Shown: positions 1 through 7,052 of the stretch, piece after piece | Numbering within the stretch: the first letter of the stretch is position 1 | Layout of the letters: each line of letters starts with the position of its first letter | Assembly (NCBI GenBank): GCA_963620595.1 | Contig: CAVFAY010000010.1 | Span: 1 to 64,000 of the forward strand | From: Butyricicoccus_A sp963620595 | Lineage (GTDB): Bacteria; Bacillota; Clostridia; Oscillospirales; Butyricicoccaceae | Reading direction: 5' to 3' | Length of the DNA: 64,000 bases | Position numbers and translations under genes: made by a program | Notes under the pieces: generated by a model | The model's input: the letters and a program-made list of their open reading frames with translations, nothing else | Told to the model about the DNA's origin: nothing | Database searches by the model: none

Positions 1-181
1 AATACACCTTTTTCGACACAAAGTCAACTCTTTTTTCGCTTTTATTTGCGTTTTTATATATAACACCATAATTGTTCTCTCAATATCCAGTACCTGAGAA
101 CACGAAGCAATACAAGAGAGCACAGCAAACTGCCTATGCATTTTATGCCATAGATCATCGTCATCGACAATTCTTTTTCTG

Positions 182-778
182 TCAAACATTCATTCGAGAA
201 TGCATAGTATCCGCTAAGAGTTGTTTCAGGCATTGCACCTGCATATTTACAAAATTGATACCCATTTGGCTCTTGCCAGCTCGCTTAGGCATAGAAACAG
301 ACAAAAAATGCAGCTTTCCTTCCAAAACTTCTTGATATGCCTGTGCATACCGGTGCAGATAATGCTGCCGTGGTGCATAGAATCGCTTGTCATACGGCTT
401 ACCGTACTCTACGGCGTTCAGGTAATCTTCAAAGAAGTGCGGTGCGCCGAACAGCAGAGACTTGAACAGCATACTGTCAATTTGTTCCGCCGCTGTCCAG
501 TTTCGGTTCTCTACCGCTTTCTGTAATGCCGTTGTCAGCAGCGGGCGGAAGTCGTTACGGTTATGTAGCTGTGCTGGATGGTTGAATTCTGTGTATTTTC
601 CAACTCTGTTTGTTGCTCCGGTGATCTGATACTGATGCAGCATCTTCTTGCGTGATGCCGATTCCCATTCGGCGAACCATGCACGGCACAGCTCAAAATA
701 GTCCTGCCGTGGCTGGTCGTCAAATGGGTCTTTCTTGACGTATTTCAGTATCTCCGTAGCGGTTTTTGAATAATTCAT
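182..778 (-). pseudogene. Phage terminase large subunit, truncated remnant
   Basis: The first about 170 codons read like the N-terminal part of a clostridial phage large terminase: an alpha-helical start, then a Walker-A-like PKRAGKSQ at residues 164-171 followed by GINFVNM. Large terminases normally run beyond 400 residues and carry Walker B and an RNase-H-like nuclease domain. Here the frame leaves the family right after the Walker A region and ends at residue 198 with an unrelated tail, so packaging activity is very unlikely. The other two frames between 60 and 235 do not restore the nuclease domain. The matching small terminase lies 6.6 kb away on the same strand (7405-8022). Identification of the N-terminal part is from family memory; the truncation is seen directly. 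Confidence 0.6.
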
Positions 779-802
779 AAAATACCCCCGTTTTCTGTAA
801 AT

Positions 803-842
803 AAAAAAAAAGAGGCTACCAGAATAATCTGATAACCTCTTT
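803..842 (-). terminator. Intrinsic terminator after the RloA/RloB operon
   Basis: An inverted repeat with AAAGAGG / CCTCTTT outer arms and an AGA/TCT inner pair is followed on the minus strand by nine T residues. It lies 33 bases past the rloB-like stop and just before the terminase remnant, so it should separate the two units. Confidence 0.7.
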
Positions 843-874
843 AGGTCTACCTACGCCACTTGCGCAGGTGCTTG

Positions 875-1498
875 TTATTTGATTTTATTCGCTTTCGCCT
901 GTTCTATACAGTAGTCCAGCAACACTTCAAGATTTGTGTTCTTTGATTTTCGCATTTTGTTGGCAAGCGTTTCGATTTCATGAATAGTTCCCGCATTTCC
1001 GTCATGGCAAATCGGAAACAGCTTACTGTAGAAAGATTCTTTCTCCTTGTCGGAGATTCTTTCTTTCATAAGCCCTACTTCTAGCATAACATCCTCTAGC
1101 GACGGGCTGTTGTAAATCGGACATATGTAATCGGCGAGTATGGATTTTCGGAACATCTCGCCGCGAATATAGCTCTCCCGTGTCTCCGGTGTGCAGTCAT
1201 CCGTGTCCATGACGATGAATAGTTTGAAATTCTCAAGTCGCTTCTTAGAGCGGTTGTATTCTATGTCATAGGTGTCCGCAAAGGTTTTCAGACTTGAGAA
1301 CTCCCTCTGCGCCAAAAACTTGTCCAGCACATTTATCTGTATGCTTTTCGCGCCGCGCTCTTTGCTGATTACTTCCAGCTTTAGCCTTAGGCTTGATTTC
1401 ACATAGTCCGCAATGGCTTTTTCAGATTTGCCGTGAACGATAATGGCACAGCAAGAGCTTCGTGTTTGAAGTTTTCGTTTTGGATTGCGTTTAGCCAA
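875..1498 (-). CDS. RloB-like TOPRIM-fold protein of an abortive-infection pair
   Basis: This 207-residue protein begins with a basic stretch, then a beta strand and turn (IIVHGKSEKA, residues 19-28, with Glu25) and later IVMDTDD at 95-101. The Glu plus the DxD at 98-100 match the metal-binding pattern of the TOPRIM-like RloB family (also called AbiLii), a presumed nuclease. The usual EGxxTE is varied to HGKSEK. It follows an AAA15-type ATPase gene with an 8-base overlap (1491-1498), the standard RloA-RloB arrangement. In such pairs the ATPase is thought to sense phage and release the nuclease partner. Function is inferred from family and context, not shown here. Confidence 0.75.
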   Translation of the reverse strand: MAKRNPKRKLQTRSSCCAIIVHGKSEKAIADYVKSSLRLKLEVISKERGAKSIQINVLDKFLAQREFSSLKTFADTYDIEYNRSKKRLENFKLFIVMDTDDCTPETRESYIRGEMFRKSILADYICPIYNSPSLEDVMLEVGLMKERISDKEKESFYSKLFPICHDGNAGTIHEIETLANKMRKSKNTNLEVLLDYCIEQAKANKIK

Positions 1499-2861
1499 TG
1501 TCTACACCCGAACCCTTCACGTCATCGACAGACTGCAAACATGTGATGATGTCATCATAGTCAAGTCCATCTGCCATTGGAACACCGCCAAACGCACCCT
1601 TGAGGTAAAGCAAGCGCACATTGTTTTTCTTCTGTATGTCGTACTCATCCAAGCAGCACGCTTCTTTGTTACCCTCATAGTCAACATTGATAACGTAAAC
1701 TGCTCGTTTCGGCAACATCTCCATCAGATATGTGTTGTGCGTCGTAATGATGAACTGTCCGGTGATTTTATCTTCCAAAGACGACAGAATGCTGCTCAGC
1801 AGTAAATCATGTATGCCTAATTCCAGCTCATCATACACGATGATTGAGCCATTGAGCGCCCCCAGTATTGCTCTGACGATTTTTATCACCTGCTGCGTAC
1901 CAGCAGATTCTAAAGATGCCGGCACTGGACGTATCTTTTCGTTAATCAACTTGTTAAAATACAGCTGATATTGAACGCCTTTGTCTGTGTCTTTTCGCTC
2001 GTATTGCACGGACTTTACGTCCGCATAAGTCTGCGTAAAGAACACATTGAGAATCTTTTCGCTGACATCCAGCAAGTGTTCGTCTTTCTTAGCGATACTG
2101 CCGCTGCTCAGATCTGACAGCTTGTTAAGAATATGGTTTGGGCGAACTTCCATCTCAGATTTTGCGCCTTGCTCATGAAGCTGCATGTCGAAAACCATGT
2201 CGATAATATCAAAAACGTAGGACAAGTAGTTGTCTTTAATATACTGCTCGTTCTTTGCTTCTCGCTCGTTTTGCAGCAGTGCTAAGAGTGAGTGCTTGCC
2301 CCAATATTGATTGATTAGGTCAACAGCATTCTCGTTCACCTTCTTGTTGGCAAACAGGCGTGAGCAGAAATGCATCTCGATGTGGTCATCCATCTTGCGT
2401 AGCTCAAAAATGGTCTGACTGCGTTTACCGGTGAAATAGTACAGTCTTTCATAGCAAATTGTATCGGTGAAAGCCAGCTCATACACACCTCTATGTGTGC
2501 CAATCTGAAAACCGTACTCAACTTCGGTCGGCTCGTCACAGTCAATCATCCGATACGTGGACAGCTTTGCTTGCTGTGCGTGGGCACGCATAACCGCATC
2601 AGCTAAAATTTGCCGAATACCATCCGGCAAAGGCTCACCATTATCCTGTGTGATGTTCACAAGATGCCCAATTCTTTCCTTTTCGGAAAAGGTTAAGACG
2701 CTGTTGCGCAACAGCATAAAGCTACTGATAAAATTAGTTTTGCCGCTGCCGTTTTCTCCGTAGACAGCAGCCAATCTTTTCACTTGTTTTCTGGCAGCTG
2801 TGAAGTCAAATGTAACATCCGCCAAGGATTTGAAATTTTTTAATGTGACGTGCGTAAACAT
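1491..2861 (-). CDS. RloA-like AAA15-family ATPase (AbiLi-type defence ATPase)
   Basis: The 456-residue protein is an SMC/ABC-like ATPase of the OLD/RloA type. It starts with the typical beta strand FTHVTLKNFKSL, has Walker A GENGSGKT at 35-42, a signature-like ESAGTQQ at 318-324, Walker B IIVYDELE at 340-347 and a switch-histidine motif TTHNTYL at 373-379. The C-terminal KGAFGGVP (421-428) is also typical of this family. There is no fused TOPRIM domain; that role is filled by the downstream RloB-like gene, which overlaps by 8 bases. A clear promoter with an overlapping palindrome lies upstream (2887-2915). Such pairs act in abortive infection in other bacteria. Gene identity is solid; the defence role here is inferred. 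Confidence 0.85.
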   Translation of the reverse strand: MFTHVTLKNFKSLADVTFDFTAARKQVKRLAAVYGENGSGKTNFISSFMLLRNSVLTFSEKERIGHLVNITQDNGEPLPDGIRQILADAVMRAHAQQAKLSTYRMIDCDEPTEVEYGFQIGTHRGVYELAFTDTICYERLYYFTGKRSQTIFELRKMDDHIEMHFCSRLFANKKVNENAVDLINQYWGKHSLLALLQNEREAKNEQYIKDNYLSYVFDIIDMVFDMQLHEQGAKSEMEVRPNHILNKLSDLSSGSIAKKDEHLLDVSEKILNVFFTQTYADVKSVQYERKDTDKGVQYQLYFNKLINEKIRPVPASLESAGTQQVIKIVRAILGALNGSIIVYDELELGIHDLLLSSILSSLEDKITGQFIITTHNTYLMEMLPKRAVYVINVDYEGNKEACCLDEYDIQKKNNVRLLYLKGAFGGVPMADGLDYDDIITCLQSVDDVKGSGVDIG

Positions 2862-2886
2862 AGTCGCATCACTCCTTGTTATCTAT

Positions 2887-2915
2887 ACTTTACACCTCTA
2901 CAGGCGTAAAGTCAA
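2887..2915 (-). promoter_or_regulatory. Promoter of the RloA/RloB operon with overlapping palindromic operator
   Basis: On the minus strand TTGACT (2910-2915) and TAAAGT (2887-2892) are 17 bases apart. The interval 2887-2912 is itself a near-perfect palindrome: arms ACTTTACACCT and AGGCGTAAAGT differ from complementarity at one base and are separated by 4 bases. A dimeric repressor bound there would cover both promoter boxes. Confidence 0.6.
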
Positions 2916-2932
2916 GGAAATCTGTGTCGAAA

Positions 2933-2958
2933 CGTGTATTTTCCGTGCAAAATACACG
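2933..2958. repeat. Perfect 10-bp inverted repeat upstream of the RloA promoter
   Basis: CGTGTATTTT (2933-2942) and AAAATACACG (2949-2958) are exact reverse complements around a 6-base spacer. It lies about 20 bases upstream of the -35 box of the RloA/RloB promoter and could be a second regulator site or a hairpin. No known motif recognised. Confidence 0.6.
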
Positions 2959-2998
2959 GAAATTTTAGTCTAATGCGCTAAATTCAACCGCACAAGCA

Positions 2999-3038
2999 CA
3001 AAAATAGGGCTACGGCGCTTCGCCATAACCCTTATTTT
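2999..3038 (-). terminator. Intrinsic terminator after the Mrr-like nuclease gene
   Basis: AAATAGGG...GGCG / CGCC...CCCTTATTT forms a stem with a CTT loop; on the minus strand it is followed by a short T run. It sits about 75 bases after the stop of the nuclease gene. Confidence 0.55.
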
Positions 3039-3112
3039 CATTCGTTGTTCTCTACCGAGTAGTCAAACCCAGCTGCATCCATTGCGTCATGCATCATTCC
3101 GATAATTAGTTG

Positions 3113-3664
3113 TTACCTGAAATGCTCTAATAGACGCACGCCGTTGCGCTCGGCAAGCTCTCTTGCAGAAGGTGTAAAGGCAGCCGTTGTAGCTACAACC
3201 GCTTCTGTACAGCCGTAATATCCCTTTGCGGCAACGATTTCCTGCACGGCAGACACGCCTACTGATTTTTTGTACCGCTTACACTGAATGCAAGACTTTT
3301 CTCCGTCTGGGTTTTTCATTATGATGTCCGCGCCATAATCACCCGAATCTGGGGTATACCTGATAAGCGTGTATCCGAGACGGCATAATTTTTCGCCCAC
3401 ATACCGCTCGTATTCTTTACCGGTTAACTGGTCAACCGGTACGGCGGGTACAGTTGATTTTCTGTTATCTTGCTTGGCGGCGGATTTGTTTCTGCATCCC
3501 GCACGCACGCAGAAGATGCAGAAGACGCAGAAGCCGCAGAAGATGATGATGAACGCAGAAACAAAAACAAAAACCAACATATCGGGGCTAGCCGCACACG
3601 CGCCGATTAGCCCAAAAACTGCAATTATGCAAAACAGCCACGAGCCACAACCGGCTTTCTTCAT
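3113..3664 (-). CDS. Membrane-anchored Mrr-like restriction endonuclease
   Basis: Residues 7-25 and 30-52 form two hydrophobic segments, so the protein is predicted to be anchored in the membrane with its C-terminal domain in the cytoplasm. Residues 80-183 match the Mrr_cat / restriction-endonuclease-like domain: an early GKEYERYVG, then GDYGADII with Asp113, then IQCKRY with Gln127 and Lys129, which together give the D...QxK catalytic core. Mrr enzymes cut modified DNA; small membrane-bound versions are widespread and poorly characterised. Start ATG overlaps the stop of the upstream repressor gene in an ATGA, so the two are translationally coupled. A defence or DNA-clearance role is inferred from family and from the RloA/RloB pair next door. 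Confidence 0.75.
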   Translation of the reverse strand: MKKAGCGSWLFCIIAVFGLIGACAASPDMLVFVFVSAFIIIFCGFCVFCIFCVRAGCRNKSAAKQDNRKSTVPAVPVDQLTGKEYERYVGEKLCRLGYTLIRYTPDSGDYGADIIMKNPDGEKSCIQCKRYKKSVGVSAVQEIVAAKGYYGCTEAVVATTAAFTPSARELAERNGVRLLEHFR

Positions 3665-3921
3665 TCGGTTTTCCCGCTTTCTGCTGGGAACAAATCTGGA
3701 TTGTCAGCATAAACCAAGCTAAGAATGTACTGCTGTAAGCTCATGCCGCGCGATGCCGCAATCTGTTTCCATGTCTCTTTTTCACCCTTGGGCACACGAA
3801 AAGCAATCTGGTCAAACTTAGCGTGATAGCGTGCGTCCGCCGCCTTTTTGCTTGCCCGTTCCGCAGGGCGAGCGGTTTCGCCATTCAGTTTTCTCTTTCT
3901 CTCGTCTGATTCTCTGCTCAT
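3661..3921 (-). CDS. Ribbon-helix-helix type repressor
   Basis: The chosen start, ATG at 3919-3921, follows AGGAGG at proper spacing and gives 86 residues; an upstream in-frame ATG would give 130 residues but has no ribosome site. The N-terminal half is strongly basic (RKRK, KKAADARYHAK), followed by FDQIAFRVPKGEKETWKQIAASRGMSLQQYI, the beta strand plus two helices pattern of Arc/CopG-like ribbon-helix-helix proteins. Its own promoter contains an AGGTTAACCT palindrome between the -35 and -10 boxes and two more GGTTAACC sites lie at the divergent promoter, so autorepression and control of the rightward genes are likely (inference). It is coupled to the nuclease gene by ATGA overlap. Confidence 0.7.
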   Translation of the reverse strand: MSRESDERKRKLNGETARPAERASKKAADARYHAKFDQIAFRVPKGEKETWKQIAASRGMSLQQYILSLVYADNPDLFPAESGKTE

Positions 3922-3943
3922 GCTTATACCTCCTGTACTAAGA

Positions 3944-3972
3944 AGGATAACATACAGGTTAACCTTTGTCAA
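3944..3972 (-). promoter_or_regulatory. Repressor/nuclease promoter with internal GGTTAACC operator
   Basis: On the minus strand a consensus TTGACA (3967-3972) and TATCCT (3944-3949) are 17 bases apart. The spacer holds the perfect palindrome AGGTTAACCT (3956-3965), ideally placed for autorepression by the ribbon-helix-helix protein that the promoter drives. Confidence 0.7.
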
Positions 3973-4094
3973 GGATACTTTTTTATTTTGCGAGAAATTT
4001 TCGGGTTTACCCGCCGTGGTCGCTGCGGCATAGTCCCCCACCGGTGCACACATGTTTGCACGCGAGATACGTCGAAATGCACAAATTTTATAAC

Positions 4095-4154
4095 GGTTAA
4101 CCCGTATATTTGTACATTTATTCTATATACATTGCAGGTTAACCGTGATATAAT
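4095..4154 (+). promoter_or_regulatory. Rightward promoter with two GGTTAACC operators
   Basis: An extended -10 element TGaTATAAT (4146-4154) would drive the rightward genes from 4269 on. GGTTAACC occurs at 4095-4102 and again at 4137-4144, 42 bases apart (about four helical turns); the second copy ends just before the extended -10. With the copy at 3957-3964 this gives three sites in a divergent control region. The rest of 3922-4268 holds no gene that I can see. Confidence 0.6.
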
Positions 4155-4166
4155 ATAGACAGTTAA

Positions 4167-4249
4167 GAGAGAGGGACACAACAAAGAAAGCCCCTCTCAA
4201 ATAACCAAAAAGAAAGAGAGCCAACACTCAAATTTGAGCAATGGCTCTC
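4167..4249 (+). promoter_or_regulatory. Two leader hairpins before the first rightward small gene
   Basis: GAGAGGG (4169-4175) pairs with CCCTCTC (4192-4198), and GAGAGCCA (4216-4223) pairs with TGGCTCTC (4242-4249) around a nested CTCAAATTTGAG palindrome. Neither is followed by T residues, so they are not ordinary terminators. CCTCTC of the first hairpin could also pair with the GAGAGG that begins the Shine-Dalgarno stretch near 4253, so a translational switch is conceivable. Structure is seen; function is a guess. Confidence 0.4.
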
Positions 4250-4268
4250 ATAGAGAGGAGGTGAGTAC

Positions 4269-4355
4269 ATGCCACATCCCCTATATCCAACCGGCTATGG
4301 CTGGATGTGGTCAGACGGCGTAATCAGAGCGTCTGACTCATACTCCGAGTTGTAA
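4269..4355 (+). CDS. Small hypothetical protein, 28 residues
   Basis: ATG at 4269 follows a strong AGGAGGTGA at good spacing, directly after two leader hairpins, and the frame encodes 28 residues rich in aromatic residues (MPHPLYPTGYGWMWSDG...) before TAA. It is the first reading frame behind the GGTTAACC-controlled promoter. I do not recognise it; it could be a leader peptide or a small phage-type protein. The ribosome site is the main support. Confidence 0.4.
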   Translation: MPHPLYPTGYGWMWSDGVIRASDSYSEL

Positions 4356-4448
4356 CCACGGATACCCGGCGCGGCGGGTGTAAAACATACCGCGCACAAG
4401 AAATAATTTGTATAGCTATTATAGCGAAAATTTAGGAGGTTGTCAAGG

Positions 4449-4598
4449 ATGAAAATATACAATTACGCAAAAGCAGTGAAAGGGGATATCCGCGCATGGT
4501 TGGAGGAAAACCGCGACATGGACGAGTTGAAAGAATCATTGCAGGATGAATACACCTTCGAGGACACGGTTAATTGCTTGCATGACGGAGGTTCTTGA
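4449..4598 (+). pseudogene. Shortened phage-type small protein with a frameshifted tail
   Basis: A TTTAGGAGG site precedes ATG 4449. The first about 40 residues (MKIYNYAKAVKGDIRAWLEEN..., then EDTV) look like the start of a small acidic protein common in clostridial prophages, which I remember as around 100-120 residues with a longer C-terminal part. Here the frame stops after 49 residues, while another frame, starting at the ATG 4582-4584, continues as TEVLEEIADA to TAA at 4615-4617, resembling the expected C-terminus. That suggests an internal deletion that broke the frame. The comparison with longer relatives is from memory. Confidence 0.4.
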
Positions 4599-4628
4599 GG
4601 AAATCGCGGACGCATAACACTCTTGGTA

Positions 4629-4679
4629 CTCATGGGTTCATCCATAAAGCCCATGTCCATCAATCAAATTTTAGGAGGT
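4629..4679 (+). repeat. Leader repeat, copy 1: hairpin plus Shine-Dalgarno
   Basis: This stretch ends in TTTTAGGAGGT and begins with a hairpin: CATGGGTT (4631-4638) pairs with AAGCCCATG (4647-4655). Positions 4629-4660 are identical to 4960-4991. Downstream, the ribosome site serves the 86-residue gene at 4687. Confidence 0.8.
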
Positions 4680-4686
4680 ACTTATT

Positions 4687-4947
4687 ATGAAAATGGACAA
4701 CTTGATTAAGGAATACCGCCGTTACAAGCGCATCATTGATGAAGCAAAAGAAGAGCTGGACAAGCTCAAACCGCAGATTATCGCCGAAATGGGCGGTCTG
4801 GACACTGTAATCGGTGACGATTACAAGGTCATGTATCGCATCGTGCATTCTGCGCGTATCGATGCGGCGAAACTCCGGCGGGAGTATCCGGAGATTGCAG
4901 AAGAGGTCACGAAAGACGTTGAATCGAATCGGTTAACCATAAACTAA
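4687..4947 (+). CDS. Small coiled-coil phage-type protein
   Basis: ATG 4687 follows TTTTAGGAGGT inside the duplicated leader. The 86-residue product has a long charged helix (YRRYKRIIDEAKEELDKLKPQIIAEMG) followed by a short beta-rich part (DTVIGDDYKVMYRIV) and a region ending in ESNRLTIN. Proteins of this build sit next to recombination or replication genes in many Firmicutes prophages; the pattern of a helix, then a strand section, then (S)xRLxI is typical, but no function is known to me. It is followed by the second leader repeat and the 232-residue gene, so the two are probably co-transcribed. A GGTTAACC at 4931-4938 lies near its 3' end. Confidence 0.65.
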   Translation: MKMDNLIKEYRRYKRIIDEAKEELDKLKPQIIAEMGGLDTVIGDDYKVMYRIVHSARIDAAKLRREYPEIAEEVTKDVESNRLTIN

Positions 4948-4959
4948 GCAACCGTGGTT

Positions 4960-5009
4960 CTCATGGGTTCATCCATAAAGCCCATGTCCATAAATCAATT
5001 TTAGGAGGT
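4960..5009 (+). repeat. Leader repeat, copy 2: hairpin plus Shine-Dalgarno
   Basis: 32 bases (4960-4991) are identical to 4629-4660, including the 8-bp hairpin (4962-4969 with 4978-4986, loop of about 9), and the copy again runs into AATCAA...TTTTAGGAGGT. It serves the gene at 5018. Only one substitution and one single-base length difference separate the two copies after the identical part. Confidence 0.8.
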
Positions 5010-5017
5010 CAACTATT

Positions 5018-5716
5018 ATGACGAATGAAAAGATAATAGCCGTATTGGAGACAGCGAAAGCTGAGATTGCATCCCCGCATACCTATGCACAGGTAGAGGA
5101 AACTATCGCGGCGTTACGAGCTGAAATCGCAGCCAAGAACGCAAAAGCGGCAGGAAAGCAAGACCTGTATAAGGCAATGCTGGCGGTTATCAAGAACGCA
5201 AAGAAGGAGTCTCCGTACAAAGAAGCGTTTCACGGCGCATGGATGGACAACGGAAAACAGTACGTTTGCGATGGGCGTATGCTTATCGAAAACGGCGGTA
5301 CGCCGCTTGACCTGCCCACCTTGCCGGACGATGTATCGCGGATGAATGTACAACCCATCCTGAAAGCCAAAGCTGAAAAGGAATATCCGGATGTTCTGAC
5401 TTGCCCGACAATCGCGGAGTTGAAATCCGGCATTGCGGAACAGAAAGCACAGGCAAAATTCCGGAAAGTCAAGATTAAATCAGTGGACTATCACTTTGGC
5501 GGCGGGCATCGTGCCAAGGCTGAGTTTCTGCAAGTCGCAGTTCAGGCAACCGGCAGTACCACGATTCACGCGGAAAACCGCAAGGCAGGACGAGAGAACG
5601 AGTATCAAGTCGGGGAACTTTGGTTTGAATCGGAGGACAGAACAATAAGAGTGCTGGTTCTGCCAATTCGAGAATATCACGACTCCACTTTCACGGGATT
5701 CACCTATAAAGATTAA
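5018..5716 (+). CDS. Hypothetical phage/element protein, 232 residues
   Basis: ATG 5018 lies 8 bases after the AGGAGGT of leader copy 2. The product starts with a helical region rich in Ala, Glu and Lys (residues 1-60), continues with WMDNGKQYVCDGRMLIENG and LDLPTLP, and ends in a beta-rich half (KIKSVDYHFGG..., LWFESEDRTIRVLVLPIREY). The central part is reminiscent of proteins with a sliding-clamp-like build found in clostridial phages, but I cannot assign it. It lies between the 86-residue gene and the FtsK-like translocase on the same strand, suggesting a role in element replication or maintenance (inference). Confidence 0.6.
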   Translation: MTNEKIIAVLETAKAEIASPHTYAQVEETIAALRAEIAAKNAKAAGKQDLYKAMLAVIKNAKKESPYKEAFHGAWMDNGKQYVCDGRMLIENGGTPLDLPTLPDDVSRMNVQPILKAKAEKEYPDVLTCPTIAELKSGIAEQKAQAKFRKVKIKSVDYHFGGGHRAKAEFLQVAVQATGSTTIHAENRKAGRENEYQVGELWFESEDRTIRVLVLPIREYHDSTFTGFTYKD

Positions 5717-5796
5717 GTCGAAACCGCCGTTATGGCGGTCTGGCAGAGATGACCTACTGCCACTGATGATGACAGGTCAACAGGAGGAAATGAAAC

Positions 5797-6921
5797 ATGG
5801 AATTCACAAAATCGGAAAACAGTAATGCCGCCATTCTGGACGGCAACAGCATTGCAAGATTCCTCACAGGCGGCGGGCTTGCCTGCACCTGTGTGAAGCA
5901 GGCAATTGCGCCGCAGAGCGCGGTATACGGCTTCGAGTGCAGCGACATATACTCGTACAAGCCAGCACTCGCAAAACGCCTTGTGCGGCTTGTGGGGACG
6001 CGCAGTCACGTACAAGCGCGGTTTATCGAGGATTGCTCATATGGCGATTTTGGCGTTGAGATTGAACGCAATCCGCGTGGCTCGGTGTACCTTGGTGACA
6101 TCGTGCACGCAAGTTTTGGCTTGTCCGTGTCTCTCGGCGTAGGCATGACCGGCGAACCGGAAATGCTGGACATCGGCAATGCGCCGCATGTCCTCATTGC
6201 CGGTACGACAGGCAGCGGTAAATCCGTATTGCTCAACACCATTATCGCCGGTCTGGTCTATGAGAATGAGCCGCAGAGCTGCGAGCTGGTACTTATCGAC
6301 CCAAAGCGCGTAGAGTTCGATGCTTGGGCGAACATCCCTCACCTGCGTTGTCCTATCGTGCAGGGCGCAGAGAACGCCGTACAGGCGCTTGAGAGCCTCG
6401 TAGATGAGATGGACTACCGTTATGAGCAGTTATCCTCTAAGGGCTTGAAAACTGCTGATGTGGCAGGTATGAGCCACATAGTCTGCGTCATTGACGAGCT
6501 AGCAGACCTCATGATGGTCAGCAAGAAATCAGTCGAAAGCAATATCGTCCGCATTGCCCAGCTCGGCAGAGCGGCGGGAATCCATCTCATAGTTGCGACA
6601 CAGTCTCCACGCGCCGCAGTGGTCACCGGTCTTATCCGTGCCAACATGCCTTGCAAAATCGCATTGACCTGCAACGGCGTTCGGGAATCTATGATAGTTC
6701 TCGACCACGGCGGAGCGGAAAAGCTGCTGGGTGCCGGTGATGCACTTATCCGCCGCCCAGGTTCGGTCAACGAGACGAGATTCCAAGCGGCATTTACACC
6801 GGCGGGAGATATTGAAAAGCTGGTATCGTCCGTCAAGGCGAATTGCAAGCCCGCTGTGCATACAGTTCCGATGGAACGCCGCAAGGGCAGTGTGCTCAGA
6901 TGGATTTTGACCGGAAAGTAA
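5797..6921 (+). CDS. FtsK/SpoIIIE-family DNA translocase of a mobile element
   Basis: The 374-residue protein carries the FtsK motor core: Walker A AGTTGSGKS at 135-143, a LVLIDPKRVEF motif at 164-174, Walker B HIVCVIDELADLM at 227-239, and LGRAAGIHLIVATQSP followed by an Arg-rich ending typical of the family. It lacks the N-terminal membrane helices and the C-terminal gamma domain of chromosomal FtsK (normally over 700 residues), which fits a soluble DNA pump of a plasmid, integrative element or phage satellite. RBS AGGAGG precedes ATG 5797, and an ACCGCC/GGCGGT hairpin lies in the gap before it. A cluster of iteron-like repeats starts 90 bases after its stop, which may be its target or an origin (inference). 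Confidence 0.85.
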   Translation: MEFTKSENSNAAILDGNSIARFLTGGGLACTCVKQAIAPQSAVYGFECSDIYSYKPALAKRLVRLVGTRSHVQARFIEDCSYGDFGVEIERNPRGSVYLGDIVHASFGLSVSLGVGMTGEPEMLDIGNAPHVLIAGTTGSGKSVLLNTIIAGLVYENEPQSCELVLIDPKRVEFDAWANIPHLRCPIVQGAENAVQALESLVDEMDYRYEQLSSKGLKTADVAGMSHIVCVIDELADLMMVSKKSVESNIVRIAQLGRAAGIHLIVATQSPRAAVVTGLIRANMPCKIALTCNGVRESMIVLDHGGAEKLLGAGDALIRRPGSVNETRFQAAFTPAGDIEKLVSSVKANCKPAVHTVPMERRKGSVLRWILTGK

Positions 6922-7052
6922 AAACGGAATATCGCAAAAGGGCAGGACTGCGTAACGGCGGTTCTGCTCTTCTTTATGCGCTTACCTCACTCTGCTGGCG
7001 GGAGCGCGAGACAAAGGGTGACGATGATGACGCAAAAACGCAGGGAGGGTAA
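6900..7052 (+). CDS. Possible small protein overlapping the translocase end
   Basis: A 50-residue frame opens at ATG 6900 inside the last codons of the translocase and ends in a DDDD-rich tail. It begins MDFDRKVKTEYRKRAG and has the look of a small charged phage protein, but no good ribosome site is seen before the ATG and its 3' end encodes one of the iteron-like repeats. It may be a chance frame. Confidence 0.25.
   Translation: MDFDRKVKTEYRKRAGLRNGGSALLYALTSLCWRERETKGDDDDAKTQGG

Noticed and set aside
875..1498. PARIS (AriA/AriB) assignment for the RloA/RloB pair
   Set aside because: The small partner looks like RloB rather than the DUF4435 protein AriB, and the overlapping RloA-RloB order fits AbiL-like systems better; kept as an alternative only.
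3661..4053. 130-residue version of the ribbon-helix-helix protein
   Set aside because: The upstream ATG lacks a ribosome site and the extension would run through the promoter and operator; the ATG at 3921 has AGGAGG.
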